Source: Sphingobium chungbukense | Lineage (GTDB): Bacteria > Pseudomonadota > Alphaproteobacteria > Sphingomonadales > Sphingomonadaceae | Direction of reading: 5' to 3' | Length of the DNA: 64,000 nt | Assembly (NCBI RefSeq): GCF_001005725.1 | Contig: NZ_LBIC01000004.1 | Location: forward strand, 248,001 to 312,000 | Shown here: positions 52,848 to 61,456 of the stretch, piece by piece | Layout: every line of letters starts with the position of its first letter | Numbering within the stretch: position 1 is the stretch's first letter | Made by a program: the position numbers and the translations under genes | The notes under the pieces: model-generated | The model's database searches: none | The model's input: the letters and a program-made list of their open reading frames with translations, nothing else | What the model was told of the DNA's origin: nothing

Positions 52848-53336
52848 TTAAAGCCGGTGCGTCGTCGTGCCCGGTTCGGGCTCGGAGATGAAACCGACCT
52901 TCGGGAAACCGGCGCGCTGCATCGTATAGATGGTGCCACCGATGCACCGATAGGGAACGTTGATGTCGCCGCGGATATGCACTTCAGGCAGATCCTCAGG
53001 CGTCAGATTTTCAACGCCGCCCGCCTTCTTGATGTCCGCTTCGAGCTTCGCGACCGCACGGTCGAGCAGTTCGTCCGAAGACACCTTGGTCAGGTTCCAG
53101 TAGACCGCACAGCTGCCGTCAGACCCCTGCGTAACCGACAGGGAGACATTTTCCGGCTTCGTCGTCGTCGGCTCGAACGCGACCTTGGGGAGCTGTAGCT
53201 GAACCGTCTGGACGACGACCGGGACCGCGATGAGGAAGATGATGAGCAACACCAGCATGACGTCGACGAGCGGCGTCGTGTTGATGTCGGACATCGGCTT
53301 TTCTTCACCGCCGTCAGAGCCAACACTCATTGCCAT
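52848..53336 (-). CDS. exbD: ExbD-family biopolymer transport protein (first copy)
   Basis: 162 residues with SDINTTPLVDVMLVLLIIFLIAVPVVVQTVQLQLP as the membrane helix and catalytic Asp. The periplasmic domain is larger than in the second copy, with two Cys (GSCAVYWNL and YRCIGGTI) that could form a disulfide. 19 bases upstream of the second exbD; 111 bases downstream of exbB. Confidence 0.92.
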   Translation of the reverse strand: MAMSVGSDGGEEKPMSDINTTPLVDVMLVLLIIFLIAVPVVVQTVQLQLPKVAFEPTTTKPENVSLSVTQGSDGSCAVYWNLTKVSSDELLDRAVAKLEADIKKAGGVENLTPEDLPEVHIRGDINVPYRCIGGTIYTMQRAGFPKVGFISEPEPGTTTHRL

Positions 53337-53447
53337 TGATTATTTCCTAACATGCTTGTCGATGGCGCCCCGGCGTTCCGGGGCCCACGTCCGGCAGAGA
53401 ACCGGGCGGTCGCAGCCGCCGCCCGGTCCTGCCGGCATCTCAGCCTA

Positions 53448-54212
53448 TCAGGCCTTGGTCGGAGCAGCGGCCGGCTTGGCAGCGGCAGCGGCCGGAGCAG
53501 CGGCGACCGACGGCTTCACGGCGCCGTTCGACACCAGATAGGCCAGCAGATCGACGGTGAAGCCGTTCAGCTGTTCGGCGATCGACTTGTTGCGGCGCTG
53601 CAGGAAGTTGTAGGCCAGCACCGCGGGAACGGCCACGGCCAGACCCAGAGCGGTCATGATCAGAGCTTCACCGACCGGGCCGGCGACGGCGTCGATCGAG
53701 GCCTGACCGGCGGCGCCGATCTTGATCAGAGCGCGGTAGATACCGATAACCGTACCGAACAGACCGATGAACGGCGAGGTCGAACCAACGGTCGCGAGGA
53801 AGGCGAGGCCGCCACCCAGGCTGGAGTTGATCGAGGCTTCCGAACGGGCCAGCGAGCCGTGCAGCCAGTCATGGGCTTCGACCGGGTCGGTCAGCTTGCC
53901 ATGCTCGTCCTGGGCCTTGATGCCGTCGTCGACGATCTGCTTGTAGGCCGAATTCTTTTCGAGCTTGGCCGAAGCTTCCTTGAGGTTGGCCGAGCGCCAG
54001 AAGGTCGCGCGAACCTTCTTGCCCTGGTTGATGACCTTCTGCTGTTCGATCAGCTTGGTGAACAGGATGTAGAAGGTGCCGACCGACATGAGGCAGAGGA
54101 TGCCGAAGACGGTCTGGGCGATGAGGCCGCCCTGCTGGAGCGCCTCCGCGAGGCCGTAAGGATTGGCCGACTTGGGAGCGGCGGCCGCTGCGATAGAGAT
54201 CAACATGTTCAA
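53448..54212 (-). CDS. exbB: ExbB/MotA-TolQ-family proton channel protein
   Basis: 254 residues. Three hydrophobic segments: LIAQTVFGILCLMSVGTFYILFTKLI, then SLGGGLAFLATVGSTSPFIGLFGTVIGIYRALIKIG and VGEALIMTALGLAVAVPAVLAYNFLQRRN, which match the MotA/TolQ/ExbB core (GSTSPFIGLFGTVIG). The C-terminus is Ala-rich. It forms a pentameric proton channel with ExbD and energises TonB. Second gene of its operon. Confidence 0.94.
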   Translation of the reverse strand: MNMLISIAAAAAPKSANPYGLAEALQQGGLIAQTVFGILCLMSVGTFYILFTKLIEQQKVINQGKKVRATFWRSANLKEASAKLEKNSAYKQIVDDGIKAQDEHGKLTDPVEAHDWLHGSLARSEASINSSLGGGLAFLATVGSTSPFIGLFGTVIGIYRALIKIGAAGQASIDAVAGPVGEALIMTALGLAVAVPAVLAYNFLQRRNKSIAEQLNGFTVDLLAYLVSNGAVKPSVAAAPAAAAAKPAAAPTKA

Positions 54213-54289
54213 GACTTCCCTCTCAAAGGATCAATAACTGGGGAAGGCGGCGGCCGGATCGTTCCTGGCCTGCCCGCCTGCCCGTCAAA

Positions 54290-54946
54290 TCATTCCGGTA
54301 GACGCCAGGTGATGCGGCCGTTGTACGTGTCCGACATCGGCCCACCCCCGGCTGCGACAGCGGGCTTGAATCTCGCACGCTTGGGCAACAGGCGGCACGT
54401 CGCCTCGTCGAGATCGGCATGGCCGGTCGAAGAGGTGATGGTGCAGTTGGTCACGCGACCATCCGGACCGATTTCGAGCCGGAACCCAGCCGTACCCGAG
54501 CGTTCTTCACGCTGCGCACGGCTCGGATAGTCGGCGTCGCTGAGCCAGCTGCCGGGGCTGCTGCGCGGAGACGCACGGGATGCGGGCACTTCCGGCGGCG
54601 GCGGAGCCGGCGGCGGCGGTGCGGCGACCGGAACCGGATTGAACACCGGCGGGGGCGTGCGAACCGTCTGGATCGGCGGCGCCTGAACCGGGGTCTGCAC
54701 GATCGGCGGCGGTGCGACGACCGGCGGCGGTTCGATCGGCTGATCTGGCGGCGGCGGCGGCGGCTCCTCGTCCGGTGGTGGCGGTTCCTCCTTCACGTCG
54801 ATCACGTTCAGCTGTTCCGCCGCCTTTTTGACATATTTCATGCCAAGACCGGTGACGAAGGCATAACCCAGAACAGCGTGAATCAGGGCGACGATAATGA
54901 TCGAGACTGTGCGACTCGATCCTTGCGAGTGGTCAGCATAGGCCAT
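54290..54946 (-). CDS. tonB: TonB energy transducer
   Basis: 218 residues: an N-terminal anchor (SIIIVALIHAVLGYAFVTGLGMKYV), a Pro-rich periplasmic spacer (DEEPPPPPPDQPIEPPPVVAPPPI and similar, residues about 55-130), and a C-terminal TonB domain (YPSRAQREERSGTAGFRLEIGPDGRVTNCTITSSTGHADLDEATCRLLPKRARFKPA). It transfers energy to outer-membrane receptors for iron chelates and, in sphingomonads, carbohydrates. First gene of tonB-exbB-exbD-exbD; no receptor gene in the window. Confidence 0.94.
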   Translation of the reverse strand: MAYADHSQGSSRTVSIIIVALIHAVLGYAFVTGLGMKYVKKAAEQLNVIDVKEEPPPPDEEPPPPPPDQPIEPPPVVAPPPIVQTPVQAPPIQTVRTPPPVFNPVPVAAPPPPAPPPPEVPASRASPRSSPGSWLSDADYPSRAQREERSGTAGFRLEIGPDGRVTNCTITSSTGHADLDEATCRLLPKRARFKPAVAAGGGPMSDTYNGRITWRLPE

Positions 54947-55195
54947 TCGGCAACGACACTCCTTAACTCAGCTTACTAGTTGATTATCGGCAAATAAGCC
55001 AAAAACGGCCCGAGCTGGCCAGGTCTCCCTGGTCATCTTGGCCCCTATCCGTCCATTTGCTACCGTGCGAACTCCTATCGCGGCGCATCGTGGCACGCAA
55101 ACGCTTTATCGATATGATCATTTGCGACCGCCATTACACACCAGAAAGACTTGCATGTGACAAACATGTCACGGACTGCCATCATTAGGACGAAG

Positions 55196-56074
55196 ATGAA
55201 ACAGAAATCCACCATAGCCTTGCGGAAGCTCGCCTTCCTCTGCCTCATTTCCGCCGCACAATCGCAGATTTCCGTGGCTCAGACGCCATCCAGCCGATTG
55301 GTAGCGCAACCATACGAACGGGCCGTCGGACTGTCTTATGCGGACGTGGTCGACCTCGCGGATGCCGCCCCGCTGGTTGCACAGGCGCGGATTGGCAACA
55401 TCATAAAATTGCGTCCCGAGCAGGCGGGAACTGTCCCGGCCGGCCATCAGAGGGTCTTTATCGAGGCGAATGTTATGACGCTGATTCGCGGCGAAGGGGG
55501 AATCAGTCCCACGGTCCGCTACCTCTATGACGCCCCGCTCGATGGACGGGGGAAGATGCCAAAGCTCAAGAAGGCGCAGGTCATCCTGTTCGCGCGGCCG
55601 GGTGGCCGGCCGGGTGAAATACAGCTCGTCGCACGCGATGCCCAGATCGCCGCCTCTCCCGCCGAACTGGATCGGGTGAAGACGATTCTGGCCGATCTGA
55701 TCGCCAACGACGCGCCGCCGCGCATCACCGCCATGGGCGACGCCTTCCATGTTGCGGGCACGATCGCGGGCGAGGGTGAGACGCAAATCTTCCTGCGCAC
55801 TGAAAGCGGCCAGCCGGTGTCCTTGTCGATCCTGCGTCGACCCGGGCAGGAACCGCGCTGGGCGGTGGCACTGGGCGAGATCGTCGATGAAGCTGCCAGG
55901 CCGCCGGTGCGTGGCAGCCTGCTCTGGTATCGCCTTGCCTGCGGTTTGCCCGCCGAACTGCCCGCCAGATCGGTCCGCGCCCTTTCGGGACCGGATGCGG
56001 AGGCGGCTCGTGCCGATTACCGATTCGTACTGGATGCACTCGGCCCTTGCGGGCGCACGCGGGCAGCGAAATGA
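55196..56074 (+). CDS. secreted uncharacterised protein
   Basis: 292 residues from ATG 55196, chosen for the AGGA 6 bases upstream and the signal peptide (KQKSTIALRKLAFLCLISAAQSQISVAQ). Longer starts (TTG 55151, ATG 55166) are possible. The mature part has no recognised domain: VGLSYADVVDLADAAPLVAQARIGNIIKL … VFIEANVMTLIRG … VRYLYDAPLDGRGKMPKLKKAQVILFARPG. Conserved-looking, present as a lone gene before hom; no function can be assigned. Confidence 0.68.
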   Translation: MKQKSTIALRKLAFLCLISAAQSQISVAQTPSSRLVAQPYERAVGLSYADVVDLADAAPLVAQARIGNIIKLRPEQAGTVPAGHQRVFIEANVMTLIRGEGGISPTVRYLYDAPLDGRGKMPKLKKAQVILFARPGGRPGEIQLVARDAQIAASPAELDRVKTILADLIANDAPPRITAMGDAFHVAGTIAGEGETQIFLRTESGQPVSLSILRRPGQEPRWAVALGEIVDEAARPPVRGSLLWYRLACGLPAELPARSVRALSGPDAEAARADYRFVLDALGPCGRTRAAK

Positions 56075-56165
56075 TCGACATGGCGAATCCTGCTTTTCCT
56101 TGGACAGATACGCGCAGGCGGCTATCAGCGCCGCTTCACGCCTGACGGAAGGACAAGAGGAAGCC

Positions 56166-57485
56166 ATGACCAATCTGCACCGCCATGCCCCGTTGCGCGT
56201 CGCGCTCGTCGGCCTCGGCACGGTGGGCGGGGGCGTCATTCGGCTGCTTCAGACGAATGCCGCCCTGATCGCGCGCCGCGCCGGTTGCCCGATCCAGATC
56301 GTCGCCATTTCCGCCCGCGACCGGAACAAGGATCGCGGTGTCGACCTGTCGCCCTATGAATGGGTGGACGACATGACGACGCTCGCGACCCGTGACGACA
56401 TCGACGTGGTGGTCGAACTGATCGGCGGAGCGGACGGCCCTGCCCTCACCCTTGCCCGCCAATGCCTGAGCGCAGGCAAGCCCTTCGTCACCGCGAACAA
56501 GGCGATGCTGGCACATCATGGCCTCGACCTTGCCGCCCTGGCGGAAAAGGCGGGCGTGGCGCTCAAATATGAAGCGGCGGTGGCAGGCGGCATCCCGGTC
56601 ATCAAGGGCATGCGCGAGGGCGCGGCAGCGAACGAGATCAGCCGCGTCTACGGCATCCTCAACGGCACCTGCAACTACATCCTCACCACCATGGAGAAGG
56701 CCAAGGAATCCGGAAACCCCCGCGGGTTCGACGAGGTGCTGAAGGAAGCGCAGGAACTGGGCTATGCCGAGGCAGACCCCAGTTTCGACATCGATGGCGT
56801 CGATGCCGCGCACAAGCTGACGATCCTCGCCAGCCTCGCCTTCGGCACGGAGCTGGATTTCGATGCGGTCGCGATCACCGGCATTCGCCATGTCATCGCC
56901 GCCGATATCGCCGAAGCCGCCGCGCTGGGCTATCGCATCCGCCTGGTCGGCATGGCGGAGAACGGCCCAGACGGCCTGTTCCAGCGTGTCCATCCGATGC
57001 TGGTGCCGCTCGACCATCCGCTCGCCCATGTCGATGGGTCGCTGAACGCCGTGGTGGCCGAAGGCAATTTCGTCGGCCGCCTGTTCTTCCAGGGACGCGG
57101 CGCGGGCGATGGCCCCACCGCTTCGGCCGTGGTGGCGGACCTGATCGACGTGGCGCGCGACGAATATGGCGATGCGCTCGCCATGCCGGTCGCCGCCCTC
57201 GCCCAGCAGAAGCCCGCCGATGCCGGCAAGCGTGTCGGCCGCGCCTATCTGCGCTTCAAGGTCCAGGATCGCCCCGGCGTGCTGGCGGAAATCGCCGCCG
57301 CCACCCGCGACGCGGGCGTCTCGATCGAGAGCATGATCCAGCGCGGCGCGAATCAGGCGGACGGGGTTCTGGTGGCGATCGTCACCCATGCGGGCGAGGA
57401 GCGCTGCGTGCGCGAGACGCTGGAGCGGCTGGCCGGATCGGACAGCCTGCTCCAGACGCCCATGGTCATCCACATTCTCGACTGA
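56166..57485 (+). CDS. hom: homoserine dehydrogenase
   Basis: NAD(P)H-dependent reduction of aspartate semialdehyde to homoserine for threonine and methionine. Start at 56166 behind GAGGA. 439 residues: Rossmann VALVGLGTVGGGVIRLL, the catalytic region KPFVTANKAMLAHHG and YGILNGTCNYILTTM, SFDIDGVDAAHKLTILASLAFG, and a C-terminal ACT domain (RFKVQDRPGVLAEIAAATRDAGVSIESMIQ) for threonine feedback. Adjacent to glpX, as in other sphingomonads, but separated by a minus-strand gene. Confidence 0.95.
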   Translation: MTNLHRHAPLRVALVGLGTVGGGVIRLLQTNAALIARRAGCPIQIVAISARDRNKDRGVDLSPYEWVDDMTTLATRDDIDVVVELIGGADGPALTLARQCLSAGKPFVTANKAMLAHHGLDLAALAEKAGVALKYEAAVAGGIPVIKGMREGAAANEISRVYGILNGTCNYILTTMEKAKESGNPRGFDEVLKEAQELGYAEADPSFDIDGVDAAHKLTILASLAFGTELDFDAVAITGIRHVIAADIAEAAALGYRIRLVGMAENGPDGLFQRVHPMLVPLDHPLAHVDGSLNAVVAEGNFVGRLFFQGRGAGDGPTASAVVADLIDVARDEYGDALAMPVAALAQQKPADAGKRVGRAYLRFKVQDRPGVLAEIAAATRDAGVSIESMIQRGANQADGVLVAIVTHAGEERCVRETLERLAGSDSLLQTPMVIHILD

Positions 57486-57800
57486 TCAGTCGGCCCCGAA
57501 GCTGCGCGCCAGCGTCCGTTCGATGGGTTCGCCCAGCCGGAAGATCTGACGGTTGGCGCGCTTGGGGCAATCCAGGTTGCCGATGATCCGGCAGGGTCGC
57601 GCGTCGAAACGATAGGCGTTCATCTTGCCATCGCTGGTGGGAGACGTGTCGCTGACGAGACGCGGCCCTTCCATCTCGCCGCCCGTGATGCAAAGCGAGG
57701 GCACGGCCTGGCAGGGCGCCGGGCGAACCCTGGCGATGCGATGCGGCACGCCTTCGGACTGGGCGGCAAGGCTGGCGGCCATCAACAGCAGGATCATCAT
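57486..57800 (-). CDS. small secreted protein, uncharacterised
   Basis: 104 residues from ATG 57800 (MMILLLMAASLAAQ), a signal peptide. Four Cys in the mature part (PAPCQAVPSLC, RPCRIIGNLDC) could form two disulfides. Ends IFRLGEPIERTLARSFGAD. No family recognised. It lies between hom and glpX on the opposite strand. The larger open frame upstream is an overlap with glpX and was discarded. Confidence 0.65.
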   Translation of the reverse strand: MMILLLMAASLAAQSEGVPHRIARVRPAPCQAVPSLCITGGEMEGPRLVSDTSPTSDGKMNAYRFDARPCRIIGNLDCPKRANRQIFRLGEPIERTLARSFGAD

Positions 57801-57936
57801 CGCGGCCCTTCCGATTCTTTCCGGGCCAACGCGGCAAACGCCCTTCCGTTGCATTAAGCCTATGAAAAGCGCACCCTCGACAAGGATCGGCCAACATCCT
57901 ATCGCGCTCCGCAAACGGCGTTGGAGAGGAAAGAAG

Positions 57937-58920
57937 ATGGTGCAGGCAAGCTCGATACTCGATCGCGTGCTGGTGCTGGAAATGGTGCGCGTGACCGAAG
58001 CCGCCGCGATCGCCGCGTCGAAGCTGATCGGCCGGGGCGATGAAAAGGCCGCCGACGCGGCCGCGGTCGAAGCGATGCGCCTGGCCTTCAACGACCTCTA
58101 TATGGACGGCACCGTCGTCATCGGCGAGGGGGAGCGCGACGAGGCGCCGATGCTCTATATCGGCGAAAAGGTCGGCAATGCGATCGGCAGCGGGCCGAAG
58201 ATCGACATCGCGCTCGATCCGCTGGAAGGCACGACCATCACCGCCAAGGCAGGCCCCAACGCGCTCGCCGTGCTGGCCATTTCGGAGGAAGGCGGGCTGC
58301 TCAATGCCCCCGACGTCTATATGGAGAAGCTGGCCGTGGGTCCCGGCTATCCCGACGGCATCATCGACATGAACAGGCCGGTGAAGGACAATGTCGAGGC
58401 TGTCGCCAGGGCGAAGGGCGTCGACCCGCATGAGATCATCGTCTGCGTGCTGGACCGTCCGCGTCATGAAAAGCTGATCGCGGAGCTGCGCGCCATCGGT
58501 TGCGGCATCATGCTGATCCCCGACGGCGACGTCGCGGGCGTGATCGCGACCACCAATCCCGAAACCAATATCGACATCTATATGGGTTCGGGCGGCGCCC
58601 CGGAGGGCGTGCTGGCTTGTGCGGCGCTGCGCTGCGTCGGCGGGCAGTTCAAGGGCAAGTTGCTGTTCCGCAACGATGACGAGCGCGCCCGCGCGCGCAA
58701 ATGGGGCATCACCGATCTCGACAAGGTCTATGACCTCAAGGAACTGGCCAAGGGGGACTGCATCTTCGCCGCGACCGGCGTGACCGACGGATCGCTGCTG
58801 GACGGGGTCAAGCGGCTGCCGGGCGGCAAGCTCACCACCGACAGCGTGGTGATGCGCGCCAGCACCGGCACGGTCCGCTGGGTGAAGGGCGAGCACCGGA
58901 TCGACCGCAAGCCGCTCTGA
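57937..58920 (+). CDS. glpX: class II fructose-1,6-bisphosphatase
   Basis: Hydrolyses fructose 1,6-bisphosphate in gluconeogenesis. Start at 57937 behind AGAGGA. 327 residues: TVVIGEGERDEAPMLYIGEKVG and the metal-binding IDIALDPLEGTTITAKAGPNALAVLA are the GlpX active site; MGSGGAPEGVLACAALRCVGG and LVNLK-like ends follow. A glycerol-to-glucose route is suggested by glpK and glpD about 2.5 kb away. Followed by a terminator. Confidence 0.95.
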   Translation: MVQASSILDRVLVLEMVRVTEAAAIAASKLIGRGDEKAADAAAVEAMRLAFNDLYMDGTVVIGEGERDEAPMLYIGEKVGNAIGSGPKIDIALDPLEGTTITAKAGPNALAVLAISEEGGLLNAPDVYMEKLAVGPGYPDGIIDMNRPVKDNVEAVARAKGVDPHEIIVCVLDRPRHEKLIAELRAIGCGIMLIPDGDVAGVIATTNPETNIDIYMGSGGAPEGVLACAALRCVGGQFKGKLLFRNDDERARARKWGITDLDKVYDLKELAKGDCIFAATGVTDGSLLDGVKRLPGGKLTTDSVVMRASTGTVRWVKGEHRIDRKPL

Positions 58921-58939
58921 ATCCGCCCAGCGGGGTAAA

Positions 58940-58966
58940 AAAGGGCCCATGAACAGGCCCTTTCTT
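58940..58966. terminator. bidirectional terminator between glpX and MerC gene
   Basis: AAAGGGCC (58940-58947), loop of 8, GGCCCTTT (58956-58963), with T on one side and A on the other; lies between convergent stops. Confidence 0.75.
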
Positions 58967-58991
58967 CACGCCATCGGCAGTATATAGAGCC

Positions 58992-59369
58992 TTAGCGGCC
59001 CGCGCGGTGGTTCAGATCGTGACCCAGCGCCAGGATCGCCACGCCCAGCAGGGTATAGGCGCTTTCCTGCAAGCCATGATCCATGGTCATGGCACCCGCC
59101 ATGATGCCAAGACCCAGCGATCCGATCGCCGCCGGCATCATGTAACCGTGGGCAACCGCGCCATGGCCCAGCGCCACCGCGCCCAATATGATCGCGAGCA
59201 CCAGCCCCACTTCATGGAAGATCGGATTTTCGAAAATCCCGCCCGCCGATGCCAGTAATCCCAGCAGGACCGCGGTGATGAAGCAATGGGCGACGCACAT
59301 TCCCGACAGCGCGATCGCGACACGGTCGATACGACCATTGAGCAGATGCTGTCGGAGGCTGATCGGCAT
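58992..59369 (-). CDS. MerC-domain membrane protein
   Basis: 125 residues with about four hydrophobic helices. The N-terminal segment IALSGMCVAHCFITAVLLGLLASAGG has the paired Cys of the MerC domain. MerC proteins transport mercury in mer operons, but many chromosomal members, like this one, have no mer genes nearby and probably move another metal. It ends near the glpX terminator and its start is 189 bases from the cyclase stop. Confidence 0.8.
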   Translation of the reverse strand: MPISLRQHLLNGRIDRVAIALSGMCVAHCFITAVLLGLLASAGGIFENPIFHEVGLVLAIILGAVALGHGAVAHGYMMPAAIGSLGLGIMAGAMTMDHGLQESAYTLLGVAILALGHDLNHRAGR

Positions 59370-59558
59370 GGTGGCAGCGATATAATCGAGGCAGGCGAAA
59401 GTTACAACATATCATCACCTGATTCTTTTGCCGGCGAGGCGTCTGCGTTCGGCCTACCCGGACCATCTTCCGATCGGATCGAGACGGAGAATGCTGCCGC
59501 CTCCTTTGTTTGCCGTGATGTCCGAGTCGCGAGATGTTCCATCTCACTTGAAATCACT

Positions 59559-61340
59559 CTAGGCCGCCAGTCGCAGGCAGTTACGCCCGCTATGCTTGGC
59601 GCGATAAAGGGCCTTGTCCGCCGCCTCCAGGATCGAATCACGCCCGACGAGCGCGTCCAGCCCCACCAAGCCTGCGCTGAACGTCACACGGATCGCCTCG
59701 CCCGAATCGATCCGTACCGGGTTGGCCGCGACCATTTCGCGCAGCCGCTCGCAGATCATGCTGGCCCTCTCCACATCGGTGCCGCTCAGCAGGATGGCGA
59801 ATTCCTCGCCGCCGAGTCGTCCGATGCTGTCGATGCTGCGCAATCCCGGCCGCAACCATTCGACGAAACCGGCCAACACCCGGTCGCCCGTGCCATGGCC
59901 GTAACGGTCGTTCACCGCCTTGAAATGATCGATGTCAATCAGCAGCAGGCAAGCCCGGCCGCCCCGCCGGACACGGCCGATCTCATCATCCAGCTTTTCC
60001 AGAAAAGCCCGCCGCGTATCCGCCCCGGTCAGCGAATCGAGCGCCGCCACCTGTTGCAATGCGCGCTGCCGTGCCTTGTGCCGGGACATGTCGCGGATGG
60101 TGCTGACGATGCCGGTGGGCAGCCCATGTTCGTCCACCACCGCCCGCGCGACCATCTCGCACCATTCCAGCCCGCGGGTCGAGACGAAAGGACGGAATTC
60201 GACCGTCTGCACGTCGCCCGGCTGCGCCAAGGCCCGGCCGATGGCGGCGCTCACATGGGCGCGGTCCTCCGGATCGACCAGATTGGCTGCATCCTGCCCG
60301 ATCAGCAGTTCCGGCGCGCAGCCGATCTGCTCGGCGGCGGCAGGCGAGGCATATTCGATCAGCCCGCCCACGCTGATGTTGAGTACCACATCGCCGCTAT
60401 GTTCGGCGATGGCGCGATAGCGCGCTTCGCTTTCCTGCAACATCTGGAACAGGCGACGGCGGCTGTTCAGCTCCGCCGCGACCGGCATGGACAGCAGGAA
60501 GGTCGAGGCGAGGAAGAACTGGAAATATTGTATCCGCTCACCCATTGTGCCGGGGATCATGTGCAACGGCCCATGCCCGGTCATGGTGGCCACACCGCCG
60601 ATCGCCGCTAGGATCAGCACCGATGCCGAGGCCCCCAGATTGCCGACGCGAAAGACGATGACCACCATCGGCAGCAAAAGGGCGAACAGCATCGGATAGC
60701 GCGCGACGTAAAAGACATAGGCCGTCGCCAGGGCGAAGAAGAACAGCAGACCCGCCGCCTCCCATTTTTCCCGACGCAGCGTATGGCGGAACCAGCGACG
60801 CGCCTCCCCCTGCAACAGCATCATCAGGATCGGGGTGCAGGTCAGGCCGCCCAGTACATGCCCCGTATACCATTGCAGCCAGGATGCGCCGAAGGACACC
60901 GGGGTCAGGAGGGACGCGACCCACGCGGCCGCGACGCCCGCCAGCATGTTCGCCGGCCCGCACAGAGCCAGGGTGAAGATGAGCAGAGGCCGCATCGATC
61001 CGGCGAATTTCCGGCCCGGCGCGAACCGGCGGCAGACGAGCGCGACGATCAGCGCCTCCGCCAGGTTGATGATCGCCATCGGCACGGCCGCCAGCGGCCC
61101 CATGCCCCACAGGCTCGTCGCGGCCGCGCTGGCGACCCCGGCAGCGATCAGCAGGGCGGGCCAATCATTGATCCGCGAAGTCAGCAAGACCGCCATCAAC
61201 AGCGCATTGGCGCCCCAGATGAAGGCAAGGCCCCCTTCGAATCGCGAATGGCCGAGGGCGAGCATCGCCAGCACGAAATAAGCGCAACCCAGCAACGCCG
61301 GCGTAAGGCTGGAATAGGAATGACGAAGAGTCGTTTGCAT
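59559..61340 (-). CDS. MASE1-PAS-GGDEF diguanylate cyclase
   Basis: 593 residues: an N-terminal MASE1-type membrane sensor of about eight helices (residues 10-290), then a PAS domain (YRAIAEHSGDVVLNISVGGLIEYASPAAAEQIG … GIVSTIRDMSRHK), then a GGDEF domain (LTGADTRRAFLEKLDDE, DIDHFKAVNDRYGHGTGD). The signature GGEEF is intact and RSID five residues earlier is an inhibitory site. It probably makes c-di-GMP in response to a membrane or PAS ligand not identifiable here. Confidence 0.93.
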   Translation of the reverse strand: MQTTLRHSYSSLTPALLGCAYFVLAMLALGHSRFEGGLAFIWGANALLMAVLLTSRINDWPALLIAAGVASAAATSLWGMGPLAAVPMAIINLAEALIVALVCRRFAPGRKFAGSMRPLLIFTLALCGPANMLAGVAAAWVASLLTPVSFGASWLQWYTGHVLGGLTCTPILMMLLQGEARRWFRHTLRREKWEAAGLLFFFALATAYVFYVARYPMLFALLLPMVVIVFRVGNLGASASVLILAAIGGVATMTGHGPLHMIPGTMGERIQYFQFFLASTFLLSMPVAAELNSRRRLFQMLQESEARYRAIAEHSGDVVLNISVGGLIEYASPAAAEQIGCAPELLIGQDAANLVDPEDRAHVSAAIGRALAQPGDVQTVEFRPFVSTRGLEWCEMVARAVVDEHGLPTGIVSTIRDMSRHKARQRALQQVAALDSLTGADTRRAFLEKLDDEIGRVRRGGRACLLLIDIDHFKAVNDRYGHGTGDRVLAGFVEWLRPGLRSIDSIGRLGGEEFAILLSGTDVERASMICERLREMVAANPVRIDSGEAIRVTFSAGLVGLDALVGRDSILEAADKALYRAKHSGRNCLRLAA

Positions 61341-61456
61341 GTTCCCCCGCCCTACAGGCTTATCGTTAAAATATACTCACGATGATGATCTTACAAATGG
61401 CCGATAGCGGATGGGCGCGCGGATGCACGTCCTGCCGTTCCGGTCATGGACAGGCC

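Noticed and set aside
54947-55060. Fur box upstream of tonB
   Set aside because: No clear match to an inverted GATAAT-type repeat was found.
59370-59440. Zur-like box ahead of the MerC gene (GATATGTT-GTAAC on the minus strand)
   Set aside because: Only one half-site resembles the motif; no symmetry.
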